Both the position numbers and the translations under genes were made by a program. DNA of 64,000 bases from Emticicia sp. CRIBPO (GTDB lineage: Bacteria > Bacteroidota > Bacteroidia > Cytophagales > Spirosomataceae). Below, in pieces: positions 1 through 8,235 of the stretch (the first letter of the stretch is position 1; each line of letters opens with the position of its first letter). Below the pieces are notes generated by a model. That model saw nothing but the letters and a program-made list of their open reading frames with translations. It did no database searches and was not told the DNA's origin. The stretch spans positions 80,364-144,363 of the forward strand of contig NZ_JAAAKV010000013.1 in NCBI RefSeq assembly GCF_009905725.1. Reading direction: 5' to 3'.

Positions 1-1491
1 ACGATCAATGGTGTTTTGAAGTTTGGGCAGGAGATCAATCTGCCGGCAGAAACAAAAAAGCAATACCTGGCCCAGGCCAAGTTTTTAAGGGCGTTCTGGT
101 ATTTTTACCTGGTTCAGACATGGGGAGATGTGCCTTTACATACCGAGTTTATCACCGTGCCGTCACAAAGTGCTAAAAGAGACCCTGCTTCTGAGGTTTA
201 TAAGCTGATCATTAAGGATTTGACAGAGTCCGCTGCCGATTTGCCGGATAAACCAACGGCTCCGTTCCTGGGAAAAGCGGCCACCAAACCTGTGGCTCTC
301 TTTTTCCTTTCGAAGGCTTATCTGACCCGCGGGTGGCTCACTAATTCACAGGCTGATTTTGCTGAGGCTGCCAAAATAGCCAGCAGTCTTATTGCCGACA
401 AGGAAAAATACGGTCTGGACCTGTGGCAGGACTTTGGAGATGCATTTGTGCCCGCCAATGACTATGGCAAAGAAACGATGTTTGTGAGCGATCACTCAAA
501 TGACGCTAAATTTGGTTACTACGCGGTGGGTGGCGGAGCCAGTGCCGGAGCCGCTCAAAACCTGACTCCCTGGTTTACCAACTGGAACTATCCGAATAAC
601 AGTGGTATCAACTCGTTTGTCAATGCCAGTGGTATTCTAGCCAACTCAGGGACTTCAACCATGATCAGGGATTCTTACTATGGCCGTCCTTATCAGCGTA
701 TCCGTCCGAATAGTGTAAAACAGACTTCGGGAGAATTGGCAGGCAAAAATTACTTCCTTGACCAGGCATTTGTAAAAAGAGACATTGACTCAAGATATGC
801 CAATACTTTTTATTCAGTATACATATCCAATACTACGGTTACCAACACGCCAACGGCTGCCAATAACAAAAGAGGTATCGGATACACCATGGTTATGGGA
901 GTTGACACGGCGGTCTGGCTGCCTGACTTCGAGGTAGCGGGAGCTCCTCAGTTTGTTGGCACAAGACCATTTAAAGGGATAGTTGCTCCTCCAAGCCTGT
1001 GGAAATCTGACTTATACCCGGCCGTTAAAAAACAGATGGATCCGAGCCGTGGCAGTAACTTTAATGACCCGTCTACCCGCCCGGTGGTCATTACCCGTTT
1101 CTCTGAGGTTTATCTGGTAGGAGCAGAGGCATATCTTCAGGCAGGGGATAAAGCTAAAGCTGCTGAGCTTCTGAATGTAGTACGCCAAAGGGCAGCTTAT
1201 CGTAAAACTAACTCGGCTGCTCAGAATGCAGCCGCAGCAGAGGCTATGAAGATCACGGCAAATGATGTTACAGTCGACTTCATCCTGGATGAAAGAAGCC
1301 GTGAGTTTTTTGGAGAGTGGTTGAGATACCAGGATCTGGTTCGTACCAAATCACTTGTGAGAAGGGTTAAAGCATGGAATCCTGAGGCAGGCCCTAATAT
1401 AAAAGATTTTCATATGCTGAGGCCGATACCTCAATCTCAGATAGACCGTACTGTGGAAGGACCTAAGTTTCCGCAGAATCCAGGGTATTAA
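1..1491 (+). CDS. SusD/RagB family outer-membrane nutrient-binding lipoprotein (5' partial)
   Basis: The reading frame is already open at base 1, so the signal peptide and N-terminus lie outside the window; the TTG at 16 is internal and not the start. About 496 residues are visible. The early segment YLAQAKFLRAFWYFYLVQTWGDVP is shown only in part here, as FLRAFWYFYLVQTWGDVP, and is a typical SusD TPR helix. The C-terminus has ERSREFFGEWLRYQDLVR followed by RPIPQSQIDRT and the usual NPGY-type end. SusD proteins cap a SusC porin on the cell surface and bind glycans; the SusC partner would lie upstream, out of view. The gene ends in a strong terminator and converges on the xylan operon, but its substrate cannot be inferred. 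Confidence 0.93.
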   Translation, partial: TINGVLKFGQEINLPAETKKQYLAQAKFLRAFWYFYLVQTWGDVPLHTEFITVPSQSAKRDPASEVYKLIIKDLTESAADLPDKPTAPFLGKAATKPVALFFLSKAYLTRGWLTNSQADFAEAAKIASSLIADKEKYGLDLWQDFGDAFVPANDYGKETMFVSDHSNDAKFGYYAVGGGASAGAAQNLTPWFTNWNYPNNSGINSFVNASGILANSGTSTMIRDSYYGRPYQRIRPNSVKQTSGELAGKNYFLDQAFVKRDIDSRYANTFYSVYISNTTVTNTPTAANNKRGIGYTMVMGVDTAVWLPDFEVAGAPQFVGTRPFKGIVAPPSLWKSDLYPAVKKQMDPSRGSNFNDPSTRPVVITRFSEVYLVGAEAYLQAGDKAKAAELLNVVRQRAAYRKTNSAAQNAAAAEAMKITANDVTVDFILDERSREFFGEWLRYQDLVRTKSLVRRVKAWNPEAGPNIKDFHMLRPIPQSQIDRTVEGPKFPQNPGY

Positions 1492-1585
1492 GATTATCGA
1501 TTTTGCCTGAACTACGGCTGTTTAAAAAATACGGAAAAAGATACTTTATGGACTAGGATAAAGTGGGAAATCTAGAATTAAGTCA

Positions 1586-1628
1586 GTCTGACGCCCTTGC
1601 TTCTCGGGCGTCAGACTTTTTTATTTTG
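1586..1628 (+). terminator. Rho-independent terminator of the SusD-like gene
   Basis: A perfect 11-bp stem (GTCTGACGCCC at 1586-1596 with GGGCGTCAGAC at 1606-1616) and a 9-nt loop are followed by a T-rich tract. It lies about 95 bp after the SusD stop codon. Confidence 0.9.
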
Positions 1629-1694
1629 TCAGTTTTTTCGGAAGGATATCTGTAATGATTTGATAGGTACCAACAGGAATTTCTGTAAAATGAT

Positions 1695-1719
1695 ACGGCT
1701 TCTTTTCTCAAGAAGCCGT
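1695..1719 (-). terminator. Hairpin downstream of the GH43 gene, possible weak terminator
   Basis: ACGGCTTCTT (1695-1704) and AAGAAGCCGT (1710-1719) form a perfect 10-bp stem about 80 bp beyond the GH43 stop codon. Read on the minus strand, only a short TTTT follows, so intrinsic termination would be weak. Nothing else is seen in 1629-1798. Confidence 0.35.
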
Positions 1720-1798
1720 TATTGCAGAGGTGTCGCAGATCTTTCTATAATTGATGCGGATAGTAAACGGGAATGGCCGGAGTGCTTATCAGTTCCAT

Positions 1799-2818
1799 TT
1801 ATAAAGAATACGGATCAAGGGTCCTGATGACACCATTTTCGTCATAAGTGATTTCAGCGACTTTTATACTGCGAAGATGTGTAACCCCTTCACTCAAACT
1901 GCTGTCGTGGTAAAACAGGTACCATTTGCCCGAATATTCGCAGATAGAGTGGTGTGAGGTCCATCCGACTACAGGATTCAGTATTTTACCCTGGTAGGTA
2001 AACGGGCCGTAAGGGTTGTCTCCTGTGGCATAGCATATGAAATGGGTATCACCGGTGGAGTAAGAAAAATAGTATTTGCCCTGGTATTTGTGTAACCAGC
2101 TGGCTTCAAAAAAACGTCTTTCGTTATCTCCGGCTTTTAAGGGCTGACCGTTTTCGTCTGTAATCACAATCTCTTTAACGTCCTCATCAAATTCAAGCAT
2201 GTCGTCTGTAAGTCTTGCCACCAAGGGGCCAAGAGCCGGTTCGTCAGAACCAGGTTCCAGGTTATTTACATCATATTCATTCCCGCGATAGGATTGAAGC
2301 TGACCTCCCCATAGCCCCCCGAAATACATATATGCTTTGTTATCGTCATCCATAAATACAGCGGGATCAATAGAATAACTGTTTTTTATGGCCTCAGGCT
2401 GTGCTGTAAAAGGACCGGTGGGAGAGTCGCTGACAGCCACGCCGATCTGGAAGATTCCATCGGCTCTTTTAGCAGGAAAATAAAGGTAATACTTACCGTT
2501 TTTATAAGCAGCATCCGGTGCCCACATTTGTTTTTCCGCCCATGGCACATCCTTGATGTGAAGAGCAACGCCATGGTCGATGGCCTCAGCTTCAGGGTTT
2601 TCCATGGAAATGACACGGTAGTCTTCCATAGCAAAATGACTTCCAAGGTCATCAAAAGGTATTCCTGCATCGATATCGTGGGAAGGATAGATGTATATTT
2701 TCCCGTCAAATACATGTGCAGACGGGTCGGCTGTATAAAAACTGCTTATCAGTGGTTTTGATATTGCTCTTTTGTTGAGGTCGTCAAAATCAATATGTTC
2801 AATAGAATCTTCAGGCAT
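1799..2818 (-). CDS. Glycoside hydrolase family 43 (beta-xylosidase / alpha-L-arabinofuranosidase type)
   Basis: A 339-residue single-domain five-bladed propeller enzyme. The three inverting GH43 acids can be placed: D31 in TADPSAHVFDGK (general base), D151 in SIDPAVFMDDD (pKa modulator) and E238 in RFFEASWLHK (general acid). There is no signal peptide, so it probably acts on imported oligosaccharides inside the cell. It is the last gene of a minus-strand operon, 31 bp after the transporter and downstream of the GH10 xylanase. A role in trimming xylo-oligosaccharides or arabinose side chains fits this setting. Xylosidase and arabinofuranosidase activity cannot be separated by eye. Confidence 0.9.
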   Translation of the reverse strand: MPEDSIEHIDFDDLNKRAISKPLISSFYTADPSAHVFDGKIYIYPSHDIDAGIPFDDLGSHFAMEDYRVISMENPEAEAIDHGVALHIKDVPWAEKQMWAPDAAYKNGKYYLYFPAKRADGIFQIGVAVSDSPTGPFTAQPEAIKNSYSIDPAVFMDDDNKAYMYFGGLWGGQLQSYRGNEYDVNNLEPGSDEPALGPLVARLTDDMLEFDEDVKEIVITDENGQPLKAGDNERRFFEASWLHKYQGKYYFSYSTGDTHFICYATGDNPYGPFTYQGKILNPVVGWTSHHSICEYSGKWYLFYHDSSLSEGVTHLRSIKVAEITYDENGVIRTLDPYSL

Positions 2819-2849
2819 AAAAAAAAAAGAAAATAGGTTTAAAGATATA

Positions 2850-4316
2850 TTAATTGCGTCTTTCCTTTAAATCGGCCTCAATCTTCAGCTCGGTTTGTTT
2901 GTCAATCGCATACCAGAATAGCAAGCCCGCTCCTATAATAAATATAACTCCCGGGATGACGCTGATCATGAGTTTAATGCCATTAACCGCACTCGCTGTC
3001 TGGTGAACAGCTTCCGCATCATAACCAAATAAGCTGAGCAGAAAAGCCGAAATGGCACCTCCGAGGCTGAGGCCTACTTTCAGACCGAAGATCATGGCTG
3101 AAAAAATGATGGCAGTGGCTCTTCTTTTGTTTTTCCATTCGCTGTAGTCTGCCACATCCGCTATCATTGCCCAAAGCAAAGGAATGGTGATGCCATAGAT
3201 AAAACCATGTAAAGTCTGGAGTATAAATACCGGTGATACCGCCGTGTCGGACAAAAAGGCGATGCTGATCAGGCATAATGCAGAGAGCGAAATAAAAATT
3301 CCGAATATATTTCGCTTACCAAACCTGTCGGCCAGGGGCTTGGAAAAGAAAATACCGATGATCATCGCTATCGTGCTCGCTGCACTTGTGATACTGGCAG
3401 TAGCATAAGGAGCACTGTCCGGGCGGCTGAACTCTTCAAATGCGGCGGGTCCGAAGATGCCGCTCAGTTGACTAAGAAACGTATCAAACCCGACATTTTT
3501 TAAGAATAGTACCTGGCTTTCTTCAGAGAGGTAGTATTTATAGAAGTAGATATTCATCCCTCCTTTGATAGAAAGCGTAATAAACACCATGACCGTCAGG
3601 GTAAGCATGATCAGCCAGGGTTTGTTTTTTATTAAATCTTTCAGGTCCAGGATAAGCGGGGTTTTTTGTTCTTTTGGCGGCGAGATCCTTTCCCTGGTGG
3701 TCAGAAAAGTTATCAGAAAACAGATGACGCCCGTGATAGCAAAAACCAGCATCACTTTTTCAAAACCCGCAGCCTTATCGCCATGTCCAAGTGATATGGC
3801 TAAAGGCAGAAGAAGCACCTGGATAATAAACTGAGCGAGCATTACGGCCACAAATCTGTATGAGGAAAGGCTGTTCCTTTCCTGCATGCTCCCGGTCATT
3901 ACCCCACTCAGGGCAGAATAGGGAAGATTGTTGGCTGAGTAAATGACCACGAGTAGTATGTAAGTGATGAAGGCATACACGACCTTACCGGATTCATTAA
4001 AGTCAGGAGTAGAAAAAGCCAAGAGGGCGATTACACCAAAAGGAATGGATGTCCATAAAACCCACGGGCGGAATTTCCCCCAGCGGGTGTTGGTCCTGTC
4101 GGCGATAGCTCCCATCAGGAGGTTAAAGATCGCTCCTGCAAACCCACCCATCAGCATAATGAGACTGGCTTTTGAAGCCGGGATTTTATAGATATCTGTA
4201 TAAAAGAAGGAGAGGAAGGCCATCAGCGTTTGAAAAATAAGATTGGCAGCCAGGTCACCGAGGCTGTAGCCGATCTTTTCGGTTACTGACAATTTATGGG
4301 ATGAGTTATTGTTCAT
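2850..4316 (-). CDS. GPH-family glycoside/pentoside:cation symporter (MFS)
   Basis: A 488-residue polytopic membrane protein of the glycoside-pentoside-hexuronide:cation symporter type. The N-terminus SVTEKIGYSLGDLAANL is characteristic, and the signature-like ADRTNTRWGKFRPW follows TM2. About 12 hydrophobic segments are visible; the C-terminal half carries MIADVADYSEWKNKRRAT, typical of the XynP/UidB group. It sits between the GH10 xylanase (29 bp upstream) and GH43, so it most likely imports xylo-oligosaccharides or xylobiose across the inner membrane. The middle of the protein (roughly residues 270-310) is longer than in compact family members. Confidence 0.92.
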   Translation of the reverse strand: MNNNSSHKLSVTEKIGYSLGDLAANLIFQTLMAFLSFFYTDIYKIPASKASLIMLMGGFAGAIFNLLMGAIADRTNTRWGKFRPWVLWTSIPFGVIALLAFSTPDFNESGKVVYAFITYILLVVIYSANNLPYSALSGVMTGSMQERNSLSSYRFVAVMLAQFIIQVLLLPLAISLGHGDKAAGFEKVMLVFAITGVICFLITFLTTRERISPPKEQKTPLILDLKDLIKNKPWLIMLTLTVMVFITLSIKGGMNIYFYKYYLSEESQVLFLKNVGFDTFLSQLSGIFGPAAFEEFSRPDSAPYATASITSAASTIAMIIGIFFSKPLADRFGKRNIFGIFISLSALCLISIAFLSDTAVSPVFILQTLHGFIYGITIPLLWAMIADVADYSEWKNKRRATAIIFSAMIFGLKVGLSLGGAISAFLLSLFGYDAEAVHQTASAVNGIKLMISVIPGVIFIIGAGLLFWYAIDKQTELKIEADLKERRN

Positions 4317-4345
4317 ATTGGGTCGGTATTAAAATGATTTCCGGG

Positions 4346-5464
4346 TTATTTGCTTTTTTTTGCTTCAATGACTTTATAGAAAGCCGGTTTTGGTTTCAGA
4401 TTTCTGTCAAAAAGCAGGGGATGATTGGTCCGTCCTCTTACAGGCCAGCCATTTAACCAGCTCTGACCATCATGCACACCCCAGAAGGTAACTCTCGAAA
4501 TTTTATCCCTGTGTTTTAAAAGCAGCTTGAAAAGGGCTTCATAGTCACTGGCCAGCTGCTGCTGAACAGCGTCAGGCAATCCATCTTTATAAGGATTGAG
4601 GGAAGGGTCGTCTTTCATACGCTGACTCACCTCTGCTCCCTGGAAGTTGCGTTGAAGTACCTCAATATCAAGTTCGGTGATGTCAACTTTTATACCCAGT
4701 GCCGCATATTGGATGATGCTTTCTTCAATGTCTTTCAGCGGGACTTTCCCCAGATGCCAGTGACCCTGAATGCCGACGCCATCTATACGGACTCCGGCAG
4801 CCTGTATTTTCTTTATAAGAGCAATACAACCTGCCCTTTTGGCGGGTTGTTCGTTGTTGTAATCATTATAGAAGAGCTTGGTGTTGGGTGCGGCTTTTTG
4901 TGCTGCACGGAATGCCTCTGTCACAAAATCATCACCAAGCATATTCAGGAATATGGATTTCCGCATGGTGCCGTCTTCATTGAGGGCCTCATTCACGACA
5001 TCCCACGAGTAAACTTTGCCGTCATATCTGCCTGCCACGGTACTGATGTGGTTGTTGAGAAATAAGCGTACCGAGTCTGCACTTTTGATTTGCCTGACAA
5101 ACGGAGGCAGCTGGCTGTGCCAGATCAGCGTGTGTGCGTTCAGTTTCATGTGATATTTCTGAGCATAGGCCACCAGTTTATCTGCGAGGTCAAAATCGTA
5201 ACGGTTCCATTCCGGGTGAATGATCTCGGCCTTCATAATGTTTTCCGGTGTTACCGCATTAAATTGTTGAGGGATAAAAGCCGCTACACGGGCATCTTTT
5301 TCTTCAATCTGAGGAGCATTTATGGCTGTTCCGATGTCAAAATCTTTCTTGTAAACTTGTTTTAATTCAGGAATGTCAGAGTTGCCCGGTAAATTTTTGT
5401 TTCCTGCACAGGCGGAAAGGATCAGCACTGACAGGAGCACTTGTCCGAATGAAGTTTTCTTCAT
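4346..5464 (-). CDS. Endo-1,4-beta-xylanase, GH10, lipoprotein
   Basis: A 372-residue enzyme. The signal peptide ends in a lipobox (LSAC, Cys19), so it is probably a surface or periplasmic lipoprotein. The GH10 barrel starts near residue 35. The acid/base Glu is E159 in WDVVNEALNEDG and the nucleophile is E264 in VDITELDIEVL; NAHTLIWHSQLP and IQGHWH are further GH10 hallmarks. The reaction is retaining endo-cleavage of the xylan backbone. It is first in the operon with the GPH transporter and GH43, giving a depolymerise-import-trim order. There is no carbohydrate-binding module. A LacI-type palindrome lies about 120 bp upstream. Confidence 0.96.
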   Translation of the reverse strand: MKKTSFGQVLLSVLILSACAGNKNLPGNSDIPELKQVYKKDFDIGTAINAPQIEEKDARVAAFIPQQFNAVTPENIMKAEIIHPEWNRYDFDLADKLVAYAQKYHMKLNAHTLIWHSQLPPFVRQIKSADSVRLFLNNHISTVAGRYDGKVYSWDVVNEALNEDGTMRKSIFLNMLGDDFVTEAFRAAQKAAPNTKLFYNDYNNEQPAKRAGCIALIKKIQAAGVRIDGVGIQGHWHLGKVPLKDIEESIIQYAALGIKVDITELDIEVLQRNFQGAEVSQRMKDDPSLNPYKDGLPDAVQQQLASDYEALFKLLLKHRDKISRVTFWGVHDGQSWLNGWPVRGRTNHPLLFDRNLKPKPAFYKVIEAKKSK

Positions 5465-5585
5465 GTTTAATATATTTTAAGGTAATTAAAAGTTTAAAAC
5501 ATGGGAAAGTATACCGATAACATGAGAAAGGAGAGCGAATCTGATAATTCGATACTAATCATGTGATTTATACCTTCTTTATGTC

Positions 5586-5607
5586 TTTGCAATCGATTGC
5601 AAAATTA
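5586..5607 (-). promoter_or_regulatory. LacI-type operator overlapping a -7 element, xylan operon
   Basis: TTTGCAATCGATTGCAAA (5586-5603) is a perfect 18-bp palindrome with the central CG and GCAA half-sites typical of LacI/GalR-family operators. On the minus strand it overlaps TAATTTTG (5607-5600), which matches the Bacteroidota -7 box TAnnTTTG; no good -33 TTTG is seen. It would leave a leader of about 130 nt before the xylanase. No LacI-family gene is in the window. Confidence 0.6.
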
Positions 5608-6137
5608 TGATTTTTTTGTTGAAATAATTGTTAATAAGGCTGATAATTTCTTTTCCGATTTTATTAATCTGAGAAAAAGTGCTTCACGCCTGAATCGGGA
5701 AGGGTGAGTTGAATAGGATATCCCGGGGCTGTTGGAAAATGAACTGAAATCCGGCTTTAAGAAAGAGACCGGGCAGGAGTGAAAATCATATAACTGGGGA
5801 ATCACATCCGGTGGAAAGTGACAAGGAGCGTATAACAGATTCATTGCCCGGAAGTACTTCCGGGCCTTCTCTTTGACGGGCTGAAAAATAAAAAAAGAGA
5901 ACGGCAGACGCCTTTCTTTTGCGGAGTATCGGGAACCACGGTCGAACACCAGGTTCCGGTTTTAACTCTGTTTAAAGTATTTCAGTAACGGGCTTCTATG
6001 ATTCCCTGAGTATCGGGAGCACGGATATTATGCGGAAGATTTGACGAAAGTAAGGGGCGAAGTTAAATTCCACTTTTTAGCCGCGTGTTCCGCTAATTAA
6101 GGTGGGTTTTATATACACCTTATCCTTCTCTGTTTGT
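5608..6137. other. Non-coding stretch with a 20-bp palindrome and a tRNA-terminator-like remnant
   Basis: No convincing gene. It holds a perfect palindrome GCCCGGAAGTACTTCCGGGC (5846-5865). A segment at about 5879-5930 (GGCTGAAAAAT, an A-tract, then AGAGAACGG...TCTTTTG) resembles the sequence beside the tRNA-Val at 8185-8230. A short imperfect direct repeat, GAGTATCGGGA followed by a CACGG-like end, occurs near 5923 and near 6008. Confidence 0.45.
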
Positions 6138-6518
6138 TCAGGGAATTAAGGTTGAAGAAATTCCTGCATGGACATCTTTGTGCTTTGCTCCCCAATCATC
6201 CAGTTGCAGGCATATCGGAATGAGTGCACTGCTTAAGTGGGTCAGTTCATATTCAACACGGGGAGGTACTTCATGATACACGGTTCGTATTACCAATCCA
6301 TCACGTTCCAGTTCACGAAGCTGTAACGTTAGCATCCTTTCGGTAATGTTCGGGATGATCCTTTTAAGCTCCCCAAAACGTTTTTTACCATCACTTAAAC
6401 GCGTTAAAATCGGGAGTTTCCACCGTCCGCCCATGAGTTGTACGGCGTAGGTGAGATTGCAATCTGAAAGGAAATTCCGATTGATGCTATTTGTGGTATT
6501 TTCTTTTTTGTTTGTCAT
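6138..6518 (-). CDS. HxlR-family winged-helix transcriptional regulator
   Basis: A 126-residue protein matching the HxlR/MarR-like family from end to end: CNLTYAVQLMGGRWKLPIL, then RFGELKRIIPNITERMLTLQL (shown here in pieces: RFGELKRIIP, ITERMLTLQLRELE) and the wing GLVIRTVYHEVPPRVEYELT. Such proteins are dimeric repressors or activators, often redox- or aldehyde-sensitive, and usually control the divergent neighbour. Here that is the oxidoreductase at 6611. The only Cys in the N-terminal region is C20; its role as a sensor is unproven. The 92-bp shared intergenic region holds two inverted repeats. Confidence 0.93.
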   Translation of the reverse strand: MTNKKENTTNSINRNFLSDCNLTYAVQLMGGRWKLPILTRLSDGKKRFGELKRIIPNITERMLTLQLRELERDGLVIRTVYHEVPPRVEYELTHLSSALIPICLQLDDWGAKHKDVHAGISSTLIP

Positions 6519-6522
6519 TACT

Positions 6523-6592
6523 TACAATATTGTATGTACACACACTGGGTTGTGTACGTCACAAAATTATGGTGTTCTTTGTAATTTTACAA
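6523..6592 (-). promoter_or_regulatory. Divergent control region: HxlR-gene promoter with two inverted repeats
   Basis: On the minus strand TTG (6592-6590), a 20-bp spacer and TAATTTTG (6569-6562) form a good Bacteroidota promoter for the HxlR gene. The palindrome TACAATATTGTA (6523-6534) and the inverted repeat GTACACA (6536-6542) / TGTGTAC (6551-6557) cover the expected transcription start and leader, a layout suited to autoregulation. A weaker TAATTTTA (6582-6589) faces the oxidoreductase. Confidence 0.6.
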
Positions 6593-6610
6593 TCAATATA
6601 AAATAAACAA

Positions 6611-7699
6611 ATGAAAACAGAAAAAATAAAAGTAGGCATTATAGGACTTAATCCTTACAGCCAGTGGGCATCAAAGTCGCACCTTCCGGCATTAAGGCAT
6701 CTGTCTGATACCTTTGAGATCATCGGAGTAGCCAATTCTACTCATGAAAGTTCGGTAAAAGCTGCAGATGAGTTACAGATACCAATCGCCTATGAAAACC
6801 CGGCGGCCTTAATTGCATCAGACGATATAGATCTGGTTGTAATTACTGTAAAAGTTCCTTACCATTATGACTTTGTAAAGGCTGCACTTGAAGCAGGCAA
6901 ACATGTGTACTGTGAACATCCCTTAGGCAATGGCCTTACTGAAACGAAGCAATTGGCAGCTATTGCGGCACGGGAAAACCTAGTTGCAGCAGTGGGAACA
7001 CAAATGGTTGCATCACCGGAAGTGATTTACCTGGAGCATCTTATTAGAAATGGCTATGTAGGCACGGTTTTATCTACTACACTTATAGGGTCGGGAGGTC
7101 CTTGGTCAGATGAAGCAACTGCCGCTGACTATTATCTGTACGATAAAGCTAACGGTGCTACGATGCTAACCATTCCCTTAGGGCATACATTGGCCGGCGT
7201 TACTAAAGTTTTAGGTGGTTTTGATAGTTTGAAAGCAAAAATGATAAGCAATTTCACGACAGTAAAACTTACAGATAGTGGTGAAATAAAGCCTAAGACC
7301 TCTGAAGACCAGATTATGGTAATAGGCCGATTGAAAAATGGGGCTGCAATTTCTATTCATTACCGCGGCGGCGTTTCAAGAGGCACTAACCTTCTGTGGG
7401 AGATTAATGGAACGGAAGGTGATATACAGGTAACAGGACCACTTGGACATGGGCAGTTTGTACCGTTGACAATTCGGGGAGCTCAGGGGAAAGAAAGGGA
7501 ATTGCAAACCTTGCCGATTCCAAATGAAATGTATGAGGGTTTGCCGGATAATCCGGTAGTTAGAAACGTGGTGCAGATTTACAAAAGAGTAGCTGCCGAT
7601 ATAAGGAATAAAACGAAAACAGCACCTGCTTTTGAGGACGCGGTTGTATTAGGGTATCTACTCAATGATATTGAGCAATCCGCAAAAAAATTAACGTAA
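6611..7699 (+). CDS. Gfo/Idh/MocA-family oxidoreductase (Gal80-like variant)
   Basis: A 362-residue NAD(P)-binding protein. The Rossmann start VGIIGLNPYSQWASKSHLP (residues about 8-26) is followed by a Gfo/Idh C-terminal domain with the TIPLGHTLAG segment. The usual catalytic EKP motif reads CEHPLGNGL, with His in place of Lys, as in the EWPLG-type sequences of Gal80-like members. Activity may therefore differ from standard sugar dehydrogenases, or the protein may act as a sensor. It is divergent from the HxlR regulator, which probably controls it. The codon choice looks more AT-rich than the neighbours, a mild hint of transfer. Its substrate is unknown. Confidence 0.88.
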   Translation: MKTEKIKVGIIGLNPYSQWASKSHLPALRHLSDTFEIIGVANSTHESSVKAADELQIPIAYENPAALIASDDIDLVVITVKVPYHYDFVKAALEAGKHVYCEHPLGNGLTETKQLAAIAARENLVAAVGTQMVASPEVIYLEHLIRNGYVGTVLSTTLIGSGGPWSDEATAADYYLYDKANGATMLTIPLGHTLAGVTKVLGGFDSLKAKMISNFTTVKLTDSGEIKPKTSEDQIMVIGRLKNGAAISIHYRGGVSRGTNLLWEINGTEGDIQVTGPLGHGQFVPLTIRGAQGKERELQTLPIPNEMYEGLPDNPVVRNVVQIYKRVAADIRNKTKTAPAFEDAVVLGYLLNDIEQSAKKLT

Positions 7700-7850
7700 C
7701 AAGCTCAAATCTTAATGTTCTGCAGAACGCGTCTGCTTAACAGGCTAAACTCTGAGCGAAATGGCGATACACTACAGTATCTATAATCTGACACCCACTT
7801 AACTGAAAATAAAACCCGGTAAATACTGGGATTCTAAGTGTTTCGGGCTT

Positions 7851-8235
7851 GAGGGATTCGGACGGGGCGGCCTTCCGTGCAGCGGCCTTCCGTACCCGAA
7901 CTTCTGTTTGTAAGTTTTTTTTATTTGAGGATTTTATAGGCATCGAAGATAAACTCTGGGAAATAATGCTCACAAGTATCTCCAGAGCTTTTTCAACAGG
8001 CTGAAAAACAAAAAAAAGAGAGCCGTAAACGACTCTCTTTTGTGGGAGTTGGGGGATTCGGACGGGGCGGCCTTCCGTACCCGAACTTCTGTTTGTAAGT
8101 TTTTTTTATTTGAGGATTTTATAGGCATCGAAGACAAACTCTGGGAAATAATGCTCACAAGTATCTCCAGAGCTTTTTCAACAGGCTGAAAAACAAAAAA
8201 AGAGAGCCGTAAACGACTCTCTTTTGTGGGAGTTG
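7851..8235. repeat. Two tandem 185-200 bp repeats derived from the tRNA-Val 3' flank
   Basis: Unit 1 (about 7851-8050) and unit 2 (about 8051-8234) are nearly identical; a single base change (AAGATAAAC / AAGACAAAC) and an A-tract length difference are seen in the main body. Unit 1 has an extra 15 bp from an internal duplication of CGGCCTTCCG. Each unit ends in the same AGAGAG...CTCTCT hairpin that terminates the tRNA, followed by a copy of the last 18 or so bases of the tRNA (GGGAGTTG, GGGATTCG) before diverging. The short ORFs inside are translations of the repeat, not genes. Confidence 0.85.
8195..8222 (-). terminator. Terminator of tRNA-Val
   Basis: AGAGAG (8201-8206) and CTCTCT (8217-8222), with an inner CGT/ACG pairing, form a hairpin. 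On the minus strand it is followed by seven T residues (8201-8195) and starts five bases after the tRNA 3' end. A second copy lies at about 8017-8038 in the upstream repeat unit. Confidence 0.85.

Noticed and set aside
1597..1827. Open frame of 76 codons after the SusD terminator
   Set aside because: It starts inside the terminator hairpin, overlaps the GH43 gene end and contains the second hairpin.
5605..5949. Open frame of 114 codons on the minus strand upstream of the xylanase
   Set aside because: No family features; it crosses the operator region, the 20-bp palindrome and the A-tract, and its composition looks non-coding.
7737..8158. Two minus-strand frames with the same N-terminal sequence
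   Set aside because: They are translations of the tandem tRNA-flank repeat and share residues only because the DNA is duplicated; they include the terminator.
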